From: Candidatus Rifleibacteriota bacterium
GTDB lineage: Bacteria; Muiribacteriota; Ozemobacteria; Ozemobacterales; Ozemobacteraceae
Reading direction: 5' to 3'
Length of the DNA stretch: 64,000 bases
Assembly: GCA_012517355.1 (NCBI GenBank)
Contig: JAAYVD010000117.1
Coordinates: forward strand, 1 to 64,000
Part shown: piece by piece, positions 7,856 to 16,521 of the stretch
How the letters are laid out: every line of letters begins with the position of its first letter
Numbering within the stretch: position 1 is the stretch's first letter
The notes under the pieces: generated by a model
Database searches by the model: none
What the model was told of the DNA's origin: nothing
Seen by the model: only the letters and a program-made list of their open reading frames with translations
Position numbers and translations under genes: made by a program

Positions 7856-10668
7856 CCATCCCGAAGAACCTCTTGAAGAACCTCTTGAAGAACCTCTTGA
7901 AGAGCCCCGCGAAGATGCCGGGATCCTCCGTCCGGCACTCTGCTTCCCTGCCCCCACGGCTCCCCTCCACGAACTCCCCAACTTCCCGGGCCGCCTTGTC
8001 CCCACTTCCCCCTCTTGCCACTTCTCCATCTTCCGGCCCGACCTTATCCCTCCTTCCCTCTTTCGCCACCTTCCCAATTTCCGGTGCAACCTCGCCCCTC
8101 GATACCCCCTTCCCCCGCTCCCCCGCTCCCGCCGCCTTTCCCCTTCCCCGCCTCGCCGCCGCCCCACCTCTCGGTCTTCCCCCTTCCCCGCTTTCTCCTG
8201 TCGCCGCCTCCCGGACTCCCCACTTCCCCCACCTCCGCCGTGGTTCGGCCTTCCTGATCGTGATCGGGGCGCTGGCGGTGCTGGGTATCATCGCCCTGAC
8301 GCTGTCGCGCACGACCGTGATCGGGCGCTGGACGGTGACCCGCTCGAGCCACGAGAAGCGGGCCGAGGAGTGCGCCGAGGCGGCCACCAGCCTGACCTAC
8401 CGCCTGGCGCTGGAGAGCATGAACGACCTCCAGTTCTTCTACAAGGCGCTGCTGAACCCGTCGAAGTTCTTCACCGACGGCTACTGGTTCACCCAGGTCC
8501 GGCTTCCCGCCTTCATGGCCGGGGCCGACATCGACCTCGCCCAGGCGAAGAACCTGATGGGGAACGCGGTGGCCGAAGGGGTCGACCTCCAGCTGAACCT
8601 GACCGAGCCGCTGGTCAAAGCCCTCTACGACGACGGCATCAAGTACCGCTACGAGTTCGACCCGCAGAACAAGGGCCGCGGCGCCCCCGACTTCGTCTAC
8701 CTCGAGCCGCTGCTCGAGTCCATGGGCGGGAAGACGACGATCGTGGTGCAGGCCAAGGTCAACCGGGCCTACGCCATCATGCCCCGGAGCAGCGAATACG
8801 AGGTCGGGGGCATCACCCATTCCCTGGCGCCGATGACGGGCCTTTTAGGCAAGCTGCTCGACTCGGTCAACGCCGACAGCCTGTCGCTCGATTTCGACCT
8901 GCTGTCGCGCCTTTCGGACGAGAACCTGATCGCCAAGGGCATCGAGGACTCGTTGCGCGACATCACCGCCATGTTCGGCGTGCCGCCCGTCCCCATCCCC
9001 ATCGGCCGCATCCTCGAGGCCCTGGGAATCACCCGCATCATCGCCAATGCCGTCGTCGACGCCCTGGGACTCGACGAGTTCTCCCTGCGCGGCCTGGCCA
9101 GGATGGTCTTCGGCGACTCCCTGACGGTGCGGCTCGATCTGAACAACATCAAGCGCAAGATCCAGGACGAGCTCCTGGGATGCCTTCCCGAACAGATCCG
9201 GTTCCTGGTCGGGAAGCTGTCCTGGGGCATCACCATGGAGAAGATCGGCTCGCTCGAGGTGCGCACCCGGGTCGAGTTCCAGCCGAACTTCCCGGGGCCG
9301 GGGCCGACCGTCAAGAAGGTCCTGGTCGCCGAGCGCGAGTTCCGGGTGACCGACATCCAGCCGGTGGCCCCCGACTACACCTTCTTCGTGGCCAATTCCG
9401 ACAAGCTCTACGAGGACGAGTCCGAGCGCGACGGCTGGACCGGCAACCGGCCCATCGACTGGAACGCCGGCGACGGGGCCCTGTTCTGCCACAACATGCC
9501 GTCGATCGGCCAGCTCCTCGATTTCCTGTCGGGCGTGCTCTCGTTCGACCTCGAGGAGATGATGAAGAAGATCTGCCTGCCGGGGCTGGTGCGGGTCAAC
9601 GGCACGCACCAGGGCCGCATCCAGCTCTCGTTCACCCTGCCCTTCAGTCTCGAGAAGCTCAAGCGCAACGAGATCAGCATGCTGGCCATGAACGGCAAGG
9701 ACGTCATCCCCAAGGTCGAGCGCACCGACTGGAACTTCTGGGGCGGCGACGGCTGGGACTGGCCCTGGTTCCAGGGCAGCGGCTGGTGGCTGCCGATGAT
9801 CCCGTCGTTCAACCGCACCTTCCTGTTCGGCAACTTCGACCTGGAGGTCCCCTTCAGCCTCCGGGTCGAAGGCAACCTGGCCATGGTCTACAACCACCTC
9901 AAGATCCTGATGGTCAACATCTGGGTGCCGCCCATCCCGCCGTTCTTCCCCGGGTTCGGGTTCGTCGTCCCCTGGTTCTGGGCCAGCGAGGAGAGCCAGA
10001 CCTACGGGTTCGCCAACTTCCCCCCGGCCGGGTCGGGCGAGGACATGGCCTCCAAGTGGAACCCCGACAACCCCGCCAACTTCCCGCCGAACCTCTACTC
10101 GACCGCGCAGTACCTGAAGAAATCGAACTTCTTCTACGCCAACTCCGAGGAGTTCTGGAACGACCTGCCCAACCGCAGCAAGGAGGTCGATGGCCAGCGG
10201 TGGTTCCTGTGCGACGGGGTCACCTTCATCAACAATCATTTCAGTATTGTACAAGACCTGAAGGTGATGGGCCGGGGCATGATCGTGGCCGCCGGCAACA
10301 TCCACCTGGGGGCCAACGTGCGGCGCCGTGCCGAGGACCACCTGGGGAACACCTCGGTCTTCTCGCTGGTGGCCCGCAACGGCGGGTTGATCAACAACGC
10401 CCCTACCGACGTGACCGTCGAAGCCTGCGTCTACGCCGACCGCGGCCTGTTCAACGAGGGAACCTTCCCCCTGACCATCGACGGCAACCTCGTGGTGAAC
10501 CGGTTCAACCGCGCCGACTGCCAGGGCGACGTCCACCTCCGCTACAACTCCCGGCACGCCCGCAGTTCGCCCCTCGCGCTGCTCAAACCCCTCGCCAAAT
10601 GGGACCCGTCGCGGTTCCACGCCAGCCTGTCGGGGAAGTATCTGACCTTCGAATTCACCAAGGAATAG
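7852..10668 (+). CDS. Large PilX-like pseudopilin-type protein (operon A)
   Basis: This protein has 938 aa. The ATG overlaps the stop of the preceding gene. The first 120 residues are unusual: a triple LLKN repeat and then a Pro/Ser/Leu-rich low-complexity stretch encoded by a pyrimidine-rich tract. After these comes a prepilin-like entry, RRGSAFLIVIGALAV at about residues 127-141, resembling PilX/GspK-type minor pilins. The rest is a large exported domain. Its C-terminal part (about 780-900) has short strand repeats (DLKVMGRGMIVAAGNIHLG) of a solenoid kind. The paralogue at 52197 shares this plan and the DG-x5-F...GRGMI/GKGII motif. The leader is far longer than any usual prepilin leader, so the true start may lie downstream (no better in-frame ATG is obvious) or the leader may be an expansion. 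Its likely role is a minor pilin at the tip of a type IV pilus or type II secretion-like filament. Confidence 0.75.
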   Translation: MTIPKNLLKNLLKNLLKSPAKMPGSSVRHSASLPPRLPSTNSPTSRAALSPLPPLATSPSSGPTLSLLPSFATFPISGATSPLDTPFPRSPAPAAFPLPRLAAAPPLGLPPSPLSPVAASRTPHFPHLRRGSAFLIVIGALAVLGIIALTLSRTTVIGRWTVTRSSHEKRAEECAEAATSLTYRLALESMNDLQFFYKALLNPSKFFTDGYWFTQVRLPAFMAGADIDLAQAKNLMGNAVAEGVDLQLNLTEPLVKALYDDGIKYRYEFDPQNKGRGAPDFVYLEPLLESMGGKTTIVVQAKVNRAYAIMPRSSEYEVGGITHSLAPMTGLLGKLLDSVNADSLSLDFDLLSRLSDENLIAKGIEDSLRDITAMFGVPPVPIPIGRILEALGITRIIANAVVDALGLDEFSLRGLARMVFGDSLTVRLDLNNIKRKIQDELLGCLPEQIRFLVGKLSWGITMEKIGSLEVRTRVEFQPNFPGPGPTVKKVLVAEREFRVTDIQPVAPDYTFFVANSDKLYEDESERDGWTGNRPIDWNAGDGALFCHNMPSIGQLLDFLSGVLSFDLEEMMKKICLPGLVRVNGTHQGRIQLSFTLPFSLEKLKRNEISMLAMNGKDVIPKVERTDWNFWGGDGWDWPWFQGSGWWLPMIPSFNRTFLFGNFDLEVPFSLRVEGNLAMVYNHLKILMVNIWVPPIPPFFPGFGFVVPWFWASEESQTYGFANFPPAGSGEDMASKWNPDNPANFPPNLYSTAQYLKKSNFFYANSEEFWNDLPNRSKEVDGQRWFLCDGVTFINNHFSIVQDLKVMGRGMIVAAGNIHLGANVRRRAEDHLGNTSVFSLVARNGGLINNAPTDVTVEACVYADRGLFNEGTFPLTIDGNLVVNRFNRADCQGDVHLRYNSRHARSSPLALLKPLAKWDPSRFHASLSGKYLTFEFTKE
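7864..7899 (+). repeat. 12-bp tandem repeat (3 units) encoding LLKN
   Basis: Three exact units of AAGAACCTCTTG lie at codons 5-16 of the PilX-like gene. The units are in frame. Confidence 0.9.
7930..8235 (+). repeat. Polypyrimidine low-complexity tract
   Basis: About 300 bp are dominated by C and T on this strand, with many CTTCCC and TCCCC words. They encode the Pro/Ser/Leu-rich leader of the PilX-like protein. The tract differs sharply from the codon pattern of the flanking genes. Confidence 0.7.
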
Positions 10669-10867
10669 GAGGCTGCCCATCCGCCCGCCTGCCGCCCCCA
10701 TCGGCCCCTCCCGAAAGGTCGCTCCCGCCTTCGGGTCCGGGCGTTCGGCCAGGATCGGGGAACGGCCCCGGCATCGGCTCCGGAGCGCGGGGGCCCTGGC
10801 CTACCAGGCGCCGCCAGGCCAGCCCGGACCGGGCCGCACGCCCCTCCCTCCCCCCCCCGCCTGCCCC

Positions 10868-11392
10868 GTGAACCGGCCCGAACCGGGCTTGTCCCCCCGC
10901 CACCGCCCCCCCGGCCGCTGCGCGATCGCGAGAGGACGTGGCGGGCTGAGCATGCTCGAGATCACCCTGGCGGTGCTGATCCTGGCCCTCGGCCTGATCC
11001 CGATCTACCGGCACCTGTCGCGGCAGAGTTCGGTGGCCGTCGAGACCGAGAAGATCCAGATGGCCGACCATCTCCTCGAGAGCATCAAGGAGGAACTGAC
11101 CGGCATGCCCTACGGGAACCTGTACGAGTTCGCCAAGAACGTGCCAAAGGACGACCTCGGCTACCGGCCGCTCGAGGACGGCATGTATCCGCTGACCAAC
11201 GTGAAGGTGCTCGAGATCCAGAAGAAGTTCAAGGACTACACGGTCTCCGGGCGCTGGAAGTTCCTCGAAAGGCCCATCCCGGGCGGGGTCGACACCAGCA
11301 TGACCCAGGTCGAGGCGAAGGTGGCCTGGACCACCGAGACCAGCGACAAGAAGGAACGGACGCGGACCTTCATGCTGATCGCCCCCCGGTGA
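10868..11392 (+). CDS. PilV-like prepilin (operon A)
   Basis: This protein has 174 aa with a GTG start. After a basic leader of about 29 residues comes the type III prepilin signature GGLSMLEITLAVLIL, where G precedes the cut and E is at +5. A 20-residue hydrophobic helix follows and runs into a soluble domain. The prepilin peptidase site fits minor pilins of the PilV/GspI class. The W-like gene follows 13 bp later. The 199 bp upstream (10669-10867) are very GC-rich and hold no better start; the leader is long, so an internal start is possible, but the only downstream ATG falls inside the prepilin motif. Confidence 0.75.
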   Translation: MNRPEPGLSPRHRPPGRCAIARGRGGLSMLEITLAVLILALGLIPIYRHLSRQSSVAVETEKIQMADHLLESIKEELTGMPYGNLYEFAKNVPKDDLGYRPLEDGMYPLTNVKVLEIQKKFKDYTVSGRWKFLERPIPGGVDTSMTQVEAKVAWTTETSDKKERTRTFMLIAPR

Positions 11393-11405
11393 CAGGAGGA
11401 TGGAG

Positions 11406-12470
11406 ATGAGAACGAGAGCGGGCGTGACGTTGATCGAGATCCTGGTGGCCCTGTTCATCCTGACCGGGGTGTCGGGGGCGATCTACTTCCTGGTCCGCGA
11501 CGCCGGCTACCGGCGCGGGTTGGCGTTGTCGCGCACCCAGGCCCAGGCCGATGCGGTCAAGATCTTCAAGGCCTTGCAGGAGGATCTGACCCGGGCGCGG
11601 GCCGGCACCTACGCGGTGCTCGACGTGGCCGCCCCCGAGTTCGGCATCACCCTGCCCGAAGGCCCCGCCACCGTCGCCTACCGCTACGAGCCGCCACGTC
11701 TGGTGCGCACCAGCACCGCCCCCAACCAGATGCGGGAACTGACCCTCAGTGAAAACCTCGAGCGGTTCGCCCTGACCAAGTCGCTGGGCCACCCCGGGCA
11801 GATCCTGGTCGAGATCGTCACCTGCGTGAAGATGGATGGCATGACCGACGCGCAGGCCCAGCGGTTTACCCAGAACCAGGTCATCACCATGCGGGCCGAC
11901 GCCTCGCAGCAGTTCGATTCGCACTGGGTCGATACCGGCCAGTTCGCCGCCGAGTCGGCCGCCCAGGGCTCGGTCATCGCCGGCGTGGCCGCCGACACCC
12001 AGGCCGACGTCGAGAACATCAGCGTGTCGAGCGAGTTTGCCGCCGCCTCGGCCCAGCAGATCGAGGAGAAGATCCAGGAGATCGTCGGCAAGCTGCGCGA
12101 GATCGCCGGCAACCTCGACGAGATCAACCGCAACATCGCCGACGTGCCGCCCCGCAAACTGATCTACGACCCCGGCCGCGGCAGCATCGAGGACTTCCAG
12201 CAGCAGGTGATCGCCGGCCAGGAGGTCAAGGCCGCCTACGTCAACATGAACACCCGCAGTTCCCTCCGCTGGGACCGCTTCCCCGCCATCGCCCACAACC
12301 GCGGCCGCCGCGACGTGAGCGGCGAGTTCCAGTCGTTCTACAACGGCAAGGCCCGCATGTTCGATTCGGGCAAGAAGCTGATCGACCTGCTGCAAGGCGA
12401 GCCCTTCAAGAAGACCGCCGGCCAGATCGAAGGCCTGGTCGGCTCGTCGGTCTACCGCCGGTTCCTTTGA
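11406..12470 (+). CDS. PilW-like prepilin (operon A)
   Basis: This protein has 354 aa. Two ATGs are available (11400 and 11406). The second is preferred because AGGAGG (11394-11399) is spaced correctly for it. The N-terminus MRTRAGVTLIEILVALF is a textbook prepilin site: G before the cut, then V-T-L-I-E with E at +5. A hydrophobic helix follows. A later stretch (about residues 195-250) is predicted coiled coil (EEKIQEIVGKLREIAGNLDEI). It belongs to the PilW/GspJ class of minor pilins. It closes the operon of HEAT protein, PilX-, PilV- and PilW-like genes. The shorter W-like paralogue at 50958 lacks the coiled coil. Confidence 0.8.
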   Translation: MRTRAGVTLIEILVALFILTGVSGAIYFLVRDAGYRRGLALSRTQAQADAVKIFKALQEDLTRARAGTYAVLDVAAPEFGITLPEGPATVAYRYEPPRLVRTSTAPNQMRELTLSENLERFALTKSLGHPGQILVEIVTCVKMDGMTDAQAQRFTQNQVITMRADASQQFDSHWVDTGQFAAESAAQGSVIAGVAADTQADVENISVSSEFAAASAQQIEEKIQEIVGKLREIAGNLDEINRNIADVPPRKLIYDPGRGSIEDFQQQVIAGQEVKAAYVNMNTRSSLRWDRFPAIAHNRGRRDVSGEFQSFYNGKARMFDSGKKLIDLLQGEPFKKTAGQIEGLVGSSVYRRFL

Positions 12471-12800
12471 TCGCGGAGGTCGCGCCGCCGTCATTCCTTG
12501 GGTCCTGAACAGCGGCGTCGCCACCGCCAGGCGAAAGACCCGGATCCCGCATGGAGGCCTCCGGCCGACCGAAGGCCGGTCTCCCCGCCAAACTTCGCCG
12601 CGCCAACGCCCCCGGGCGCGCCGGCCACAGGAGTTGACCGAGACCAAGCCGGCAAAGCGCCGTGGCCGAAGGACGCTGTGCCGCCCGGGTGGCCTGGGCC
12701 CTGCCTGGCCACCGGGAAGGTGTTCCAGGGAGCGGTCCCGTGCTATCGTGAAGGCGGCCGATGGCCGGTTCGATGAAAACGGAAGTCTGGAGGTTCTCCC
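12471..12800. other. Intergenic region, 330 bp
   Basis: No convincing gene is seen. The right end carries a possible -10 (TATCGT, 12744-12749) for the VWA gene, with only a weak -35 near 12721. A Shine-Dalgarno-like GGAGG lies at about 12789. Confidence 0.4.
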
Positions 12801-14744
12801 ATGAAACGTGCAGTGGTCGCCCTCGTTGCTCTCGCGGCCATCCTTCTCCCGGCGCTGGTCCGGGGCGAGGGGTTTTCCTCGTCGGTCCAGTCGGTGACGG
12901 CCGAGCGCTTCCCCGCTATCTCGGCAGGCATCAAGGTCTTCACGCCCGAACCCATTCCCCTGACGTCCGACAACTTCGAGCTCTTCGAAGACGCGGCGAA
13001 GATCGCCACGTTTTCCATCACGATGGAAAAATCGAGGCAGTACGTCATCCTGGTTCTCGATCGCTCGTCGAGCATCGAGCCGGCCATGCCCCAGGTCAAG
13101 CAGTCGGCGGCGGGATTCGTCAACACCTGCGTCAACGAGCAGACGAGGACCGCGATCCTCTCGTTCGGCAGCGACATCGACCTGACCCGCGACTTCTCGA
13201 CCGACAAGGCCGACCTGGTCAAGGGCATCCAGTCCATCCGCCCGTGGGGCGGCACCCGCCTGTATGACGCCATGTACCAGGCCGCCGAGACCATCAACAA
13301 CGCCGCCGGACGCAGCGATACCAGGACCATCCTCTGCCTCACCGACGGCAAGGACGAGTCTCCCAACGCCACGCCCAACTTTTCCACGAGGCGACCCGAA
13401 GAGGTCATCGGGTTCGCCACCAAGAACCGCATCCGCATCATCACGGTGGGTCTGGGCAACGGCATCGACGAGAACGTCCTGAAGAGGTTCGCGACCGACA
13501 CCAAGGGGTGGTATCTGCGCGCCCCGACGCCGGACCAGCTCGCCAGGGTATTCGCCGAGATCACCCGACGCCTGATGGCGGAACGCCGCTACACGCTGTC
13601 CTACACGACCCCCAGGCCCCAGCGCGACGGCACCCGCCGCGAACTCCTCGTCACCAGCCAGTTGAAAGGCCTGAAGGACCAGGGCAAGGGTTCGTACACC
13701 GCCCCCATCGACACCGCCACTCCGAAGGAGCCAGCCCCCGAACCCGACCGGTGTCCGCCCTTCTCCGTCATCCACATCTCCGGGGCAGCCGACACGATGA
13801 TCACGTTGGCCAAGGCCGACCAGCACCGTTTCGAGCGAACCCGGAACGAGATCACCCTCCGGGTCTCGGTCAGTTCCGACACCCTGCATATCACCGGAGC
13901 CGGCGACGAGGTGCTGACCGTCGAGGCCCCCGCCATCCGGAAGATCATCGTCGATTCCGCGGGCACCCATGTCATCACCAGTTCCCTGCCTTTCGAGCGT
14001 CTGGAGGTCGAAGTCGGGGGGACGGCCAACGTCCGCCTGGCCGGGGGTTGCCAACGCCTGCACCTGAAGCAGGACGGCGCCAACATCGTCGATTTTTCCG
14101 AATTCCAGTCCCCGATCGTCGAGGCGGAATCCACAGGGGACCTGGTGATCCAGGCTCCGCATTCCCTGAAGCTGCACCAGACAGGCAACGGCAAGGTGGT
14201 GGTCCTCGGTTCCACCACCACGCTGGACTACCTCGGAGAGGGCAACAGCGGTCTGTGGGTCGCCCCGACGGAAGTGGCCTCGGTCACCATGTCCGGGAAC
14301 GCCGAGACCTGGTGCTTCGGCTCCCTGCAGAAGGCGGACCTCACCCTTTCGGGCAACAACGAGGTCTTCATCGCACCGGTCGCCAGCCTCCGGTTGAAGG
14401 CCATCGACAACGCCCAGTGCAAGCTCTTCTCCCAGCCACCCGACGTCGAAAAGGAGGTGGACGGGAACGGGGAGCTGAGGCCGGCAACCGACGAGGACCA
14501 GGCAGAGATGAAGACGGCCACCAGGAAAATGGACGACCACGTGCAGGGGATCCGGAAGGCCATCGACAAGGGCGTGCAGGAGATTCAGGGAAGGGCGTCC
14601 GGCGACCGCCGGCCTTCCGGGCTGACCCCAGAGGACGAGCGGAGCGGTTCCGGACGCACCCCCGGTTCGGCCGAAGGCTCCAGCGAGCCTGAGACCTCAC
14701 CCGACTCTTCGGCCGACAGCGCCGGGGCCGACGACGAGGATTGA
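12801..14744 (+). CDS. Secreted von Willebrand A domain protein with C-terminal DUF2807-like domain
   Basis: This protein has 647 aa. A signal peptide covers residues 1-22 (cut after VRG). A VWA domain runs from about 75 to 255. It has the metal-ion-dependent adhesion site DRSSS at about 86-90, a GGT turn and TDGKDES. VWA domains with this site bind a ligand through Mg2+. Residues of about 320-560 form a beta-rich domain resembling DUF2807 (the head-GIN, bactofilin-like beta-solenoid), with successive strands such as LEVEVGGTANVRL and KVVVLGSTTTL. The last 100 residues are acidic and Ser-rich and probably disordered. Fusion of a VWA head to this solenoid is uncommon in my knowledge of either family. 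The neighbours are other secreted proteins. Its function is unknown; adhesion or envelope scaffolding is a guess. Confidence 0.75.
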   Translation: MKRAVVALVALAAILLPALVRGEGFSSSVQSVTAERFPAISAGIKVFTPEPIPLTSDNFELFEDAAKIATFSITMEKSRQYVILVLDRSSSIEPAMPQVKQSAAGFVNTCVNEQTRTAILSFGSDIDLTRDFSTDKADLVKGIQSIRPWGGTRLYDAMYQAAETINNAAGRSDTRTILCLTDGKDESPNATPNFSTRRPEEVIGFATKNRIRIITVGLGNGIDENVLKRFATDTKGWYLRAPTPDQLARVFAEITRRLMAERRYTLSYTTPRPQRDGTRRELLVTSQLKGLKDQGKGSYTAPIDTATPKEPAPEPDRCPPFSVIHISGAADTMITLAKADQHRFERTRNEITLRVSVSSDTLHITGAGDEVLTVEAPAIRKIIVDSAGTHVITSSLPFERLEVEVGGTANVRLAGGCQRLHLKQDGANIVDFSEFQSPIVEAESTGDLVIQAPHSLKLHQTGNGKVVVLGSTTTLDYLGEGNSGLWVAPTEVASVTMSGNAETWCFGSLQKADLTLSGNNEVFIAPVASLRLKAIDNAQCKLFSQPPDVEKEVDGNGELRPATDEDQAEMKTATRKMDDHVQGIRKAIDKGVQEIQGRASGDRRPSGLTPEDERSGSGRTPGSAEGSSEPETSPDSSADSAGADDED

Positions 14745-15119
14745 CCGCTTCCGGCAGGACCAGCCCGGATGGCGGATGAGCAGGGAAGGATCCCCTGTTC
14801 CGGCTCCCCGTGGGACCCGATCCCTGCCTGCGCGCCTTCGCGGCTGACCCCCGGCAGGGTTCCCCTGGAACCCTCCTGCCGCTGTTCCCCCTGTTTCCCG
14901 TGCCGGGAAAGGCCTTCCACGGCCCCTTGGCCCCTCCGTTGACGTGCCCCGCTGGCCACGGGTGGCGGCCGCCTTCGTCCTGGCCCGCCTGGCCGTCGCC
15001 GCCGTTCACCCATCCATGGCGGCTCCCGGGCGGGGAGGAAGAGGTCGCGGCGGCGGCGGGCGATGCGGTAGAATGGCTCCGATCATACGGCCGGCCACCG
15101 GCCTCGCAAGGAGGATCCT
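14745..15119. other. Intergenic region, 375 bp
   Basis: No gene is seen. A candidate extended -10, CGG-TAGAAT, lies at 15066-15074, and AAGGAGG at 15110-15116 precedes the ATG at 15120. The rest is GC-rich with small imperfect inverted repeats and no T-run terminator. Confidence 0.4.
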
Positions 15120-16394
15120 ATGACCTTCCGCTTCCGGTGTTCTTCTCTCGTCCTGCTCCTGTTGCTGGCGCTCGTCACGGCCGCCCCGGCGCCGGGCAAG
15201 TCCCTGACCCGGGCTCTCGCTCCCGCCGACGATGATGACCCTTACACGCAGGTCGTCCGGAAGGTCGAGAACATGGTCAGTGACGGGGCCGTCCAGGCCC
15301 TGGCCCGCAAATACGGGCTCGACGTCATCAATGTGACCTGGGAGGACACCGGCCGGTTCGAGGGTTCCAGCGTCGGGCCCAACATCAGCGACATGACCAT
15401 CCAGGTGCTGCACGGGGCCAAGGAACGTCCGCAGATGACCTGCATGCCGGTGATCCGGCACCCCAACTTCTCCGACATCACCGCCGACCTGCCGATCGGC
15501 AAGTTTCTCGTGCGGACCGGCAACGAGAAGGGGAAGGCCCTGAAAACCACCCCGCTCGGCGCCCTGCTCGAAGACCCGCGTGCGTTCCTGACCGCCCCGG
15601 AGTCCTGGGCCGGCACCGGCAGCACCCTGCTCGCCGAGAAGGACACGCACTTCCTGGTCAGCGCGCAGGCCTGCTTCCTCCCCATTCCGAAGGAAGGGGA
15701 GGCCACGTTCAACCCGGTGCTGTTCAACTACCAGTCGTATGCCAGCGCCCCGGCCGTGCTGGCCATCCTGGTGACCCGCGAGGGGACCAGCGTGACCATC
15801 ATCGACAACACCCGCGACGCCGTCCCCGGCGGCATGGGGTGCGGCCAGCGCCTGTTCTTCAACAGTGACGGGCAGAAGGCCTCGCTCACGGGAAAGCGTT
15901 TGAGCGAGTTCAAGGAACCCGCGCCCACGGCTCCGTCCACGGGCAGCTTCGGCGACGAGGCGAAGGCCGGCCAGGCCAAAGGGCTCAACATGGTGCTGCT
16001 GGTGCAGGTTCCCCTCAAGCAGAAGGAACCCCAGCGGCTCTTTGATTCCGAGGAGTGCTTCGACAAAGCCGCCGCGGGGGCCATGCCAAGTGAGGCGATG
16101 TCCGAGAGTTCGAACGTGGAGGAGGCGGTGATCGGCCACGGCGAGCTCGAGGGCCCCTTCGTCGAGTTCGACAACCTGCCGGTGGAGCGCGACCCCCGGT
16201 TCCCCGTGCGGGTCACCGTGCAGTTCTACAAGGCCACCGACAACGGCGTGGTCAGCGAGGACGACATGCGTTCCATCAAGGAGCAGCTCGACCTCGTGTA
16301 CAAGGATGCCACCTACGTCGGGTCCCTCGTCGTGCCGGCGGGCAACGACCCCACCCGCCCCACCGACTGGAAGCCGACCAAGCCGCGCTTGTAG
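15120..16394 (+). CDS. Secreted protein of unknown function
   Basis: This protein has 424 aa with a clear signal peptide (basic start, Leu-rich core, cut near residue 26). The mature protein is mixed alpha/beta with few cysteines and no family I recognise. Positions 30-36 are acidic (PADDDDP). The start is backed by AAGGAGG 4 bp upstream and a possible -10 at 15069. The next gene is also a secreted unknown with its own promoter, so they are probably separate transcripts. Confidence 0.7.
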   Translation: MTFRFRCSSLVLLLLLALVTAAPAPGKSLTRALAPADDDDPYTQVVRKVENMVSDGAVQALARKYGLDVINVTWEDTGRFEGSSVGPNISDMTIQVLHGAKERPQMTCMPVIRHPNFSDITADLPIGKFLVRTGNEKGKALKTTPLGALLEDPRAFLTAPESWAGTGSTLLAEKDTHFLVSAQACFLPIPKEGEATFNPVLFNYQSYASAPAVLAILVTREGTSVTIIDNTRDAVPGGMGCGQRLFFNSDGQKASLTGKRLSEFKEPAPTAPSTGSFGDEAKAGQAKGLNMVLLVQVPLKQKEPQRLFDSEECFDKAAAGAMPSEAMSESSNVEEAVIGHGELEGPFVEFDNLPVERDPRFPVRVTVQFYKATDNGVVSEDDMRSIKEQLDLVYKDATYVGSLVVPAGNDPTRPTDWKPTKPRL

Positions 16395-16458
16395 GTGGGC
16401 GGTTGCCATCCCCCGGAGCCATCGGGAATCGGACGACCCGGCGGGTCAGGGAAGGATG

Positions 16459-16487
16459 TTGACAGGCCGCACGGAGGCGGGTAGGGT
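16459..16487 (+). promoter_or_regulatory. Sigma-70-type promoter
   Basis: A perfect TTGACA (16459-16464) lies 17 bp from TAGGGT (16482-16487), 35 bp upstream of the start at 16522. Confidence 0.6.
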
Positions 16488-16521
16488 GGGGCATTCCTGC
16501 CCACGACGGAGGAGAGCAACG

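Noticed and set aside
4901-8167. A 1088-codon minus-strand frame opposite the HEAT gene
   Set aside because: It is the shadow of the GC-rich HEAT gene. The composition is low-complexity (Gly, Arg, Glu), and the plus strand shows regular helical repeats.
11370-14540. A 1056-codon minus-strand frame opposite the W-like prepilin and VWA genes
   Set aside because: The opposite strand has a prepilin signature and a VWA metal site with good ribosome sites; the antisense product has no recognisable features.
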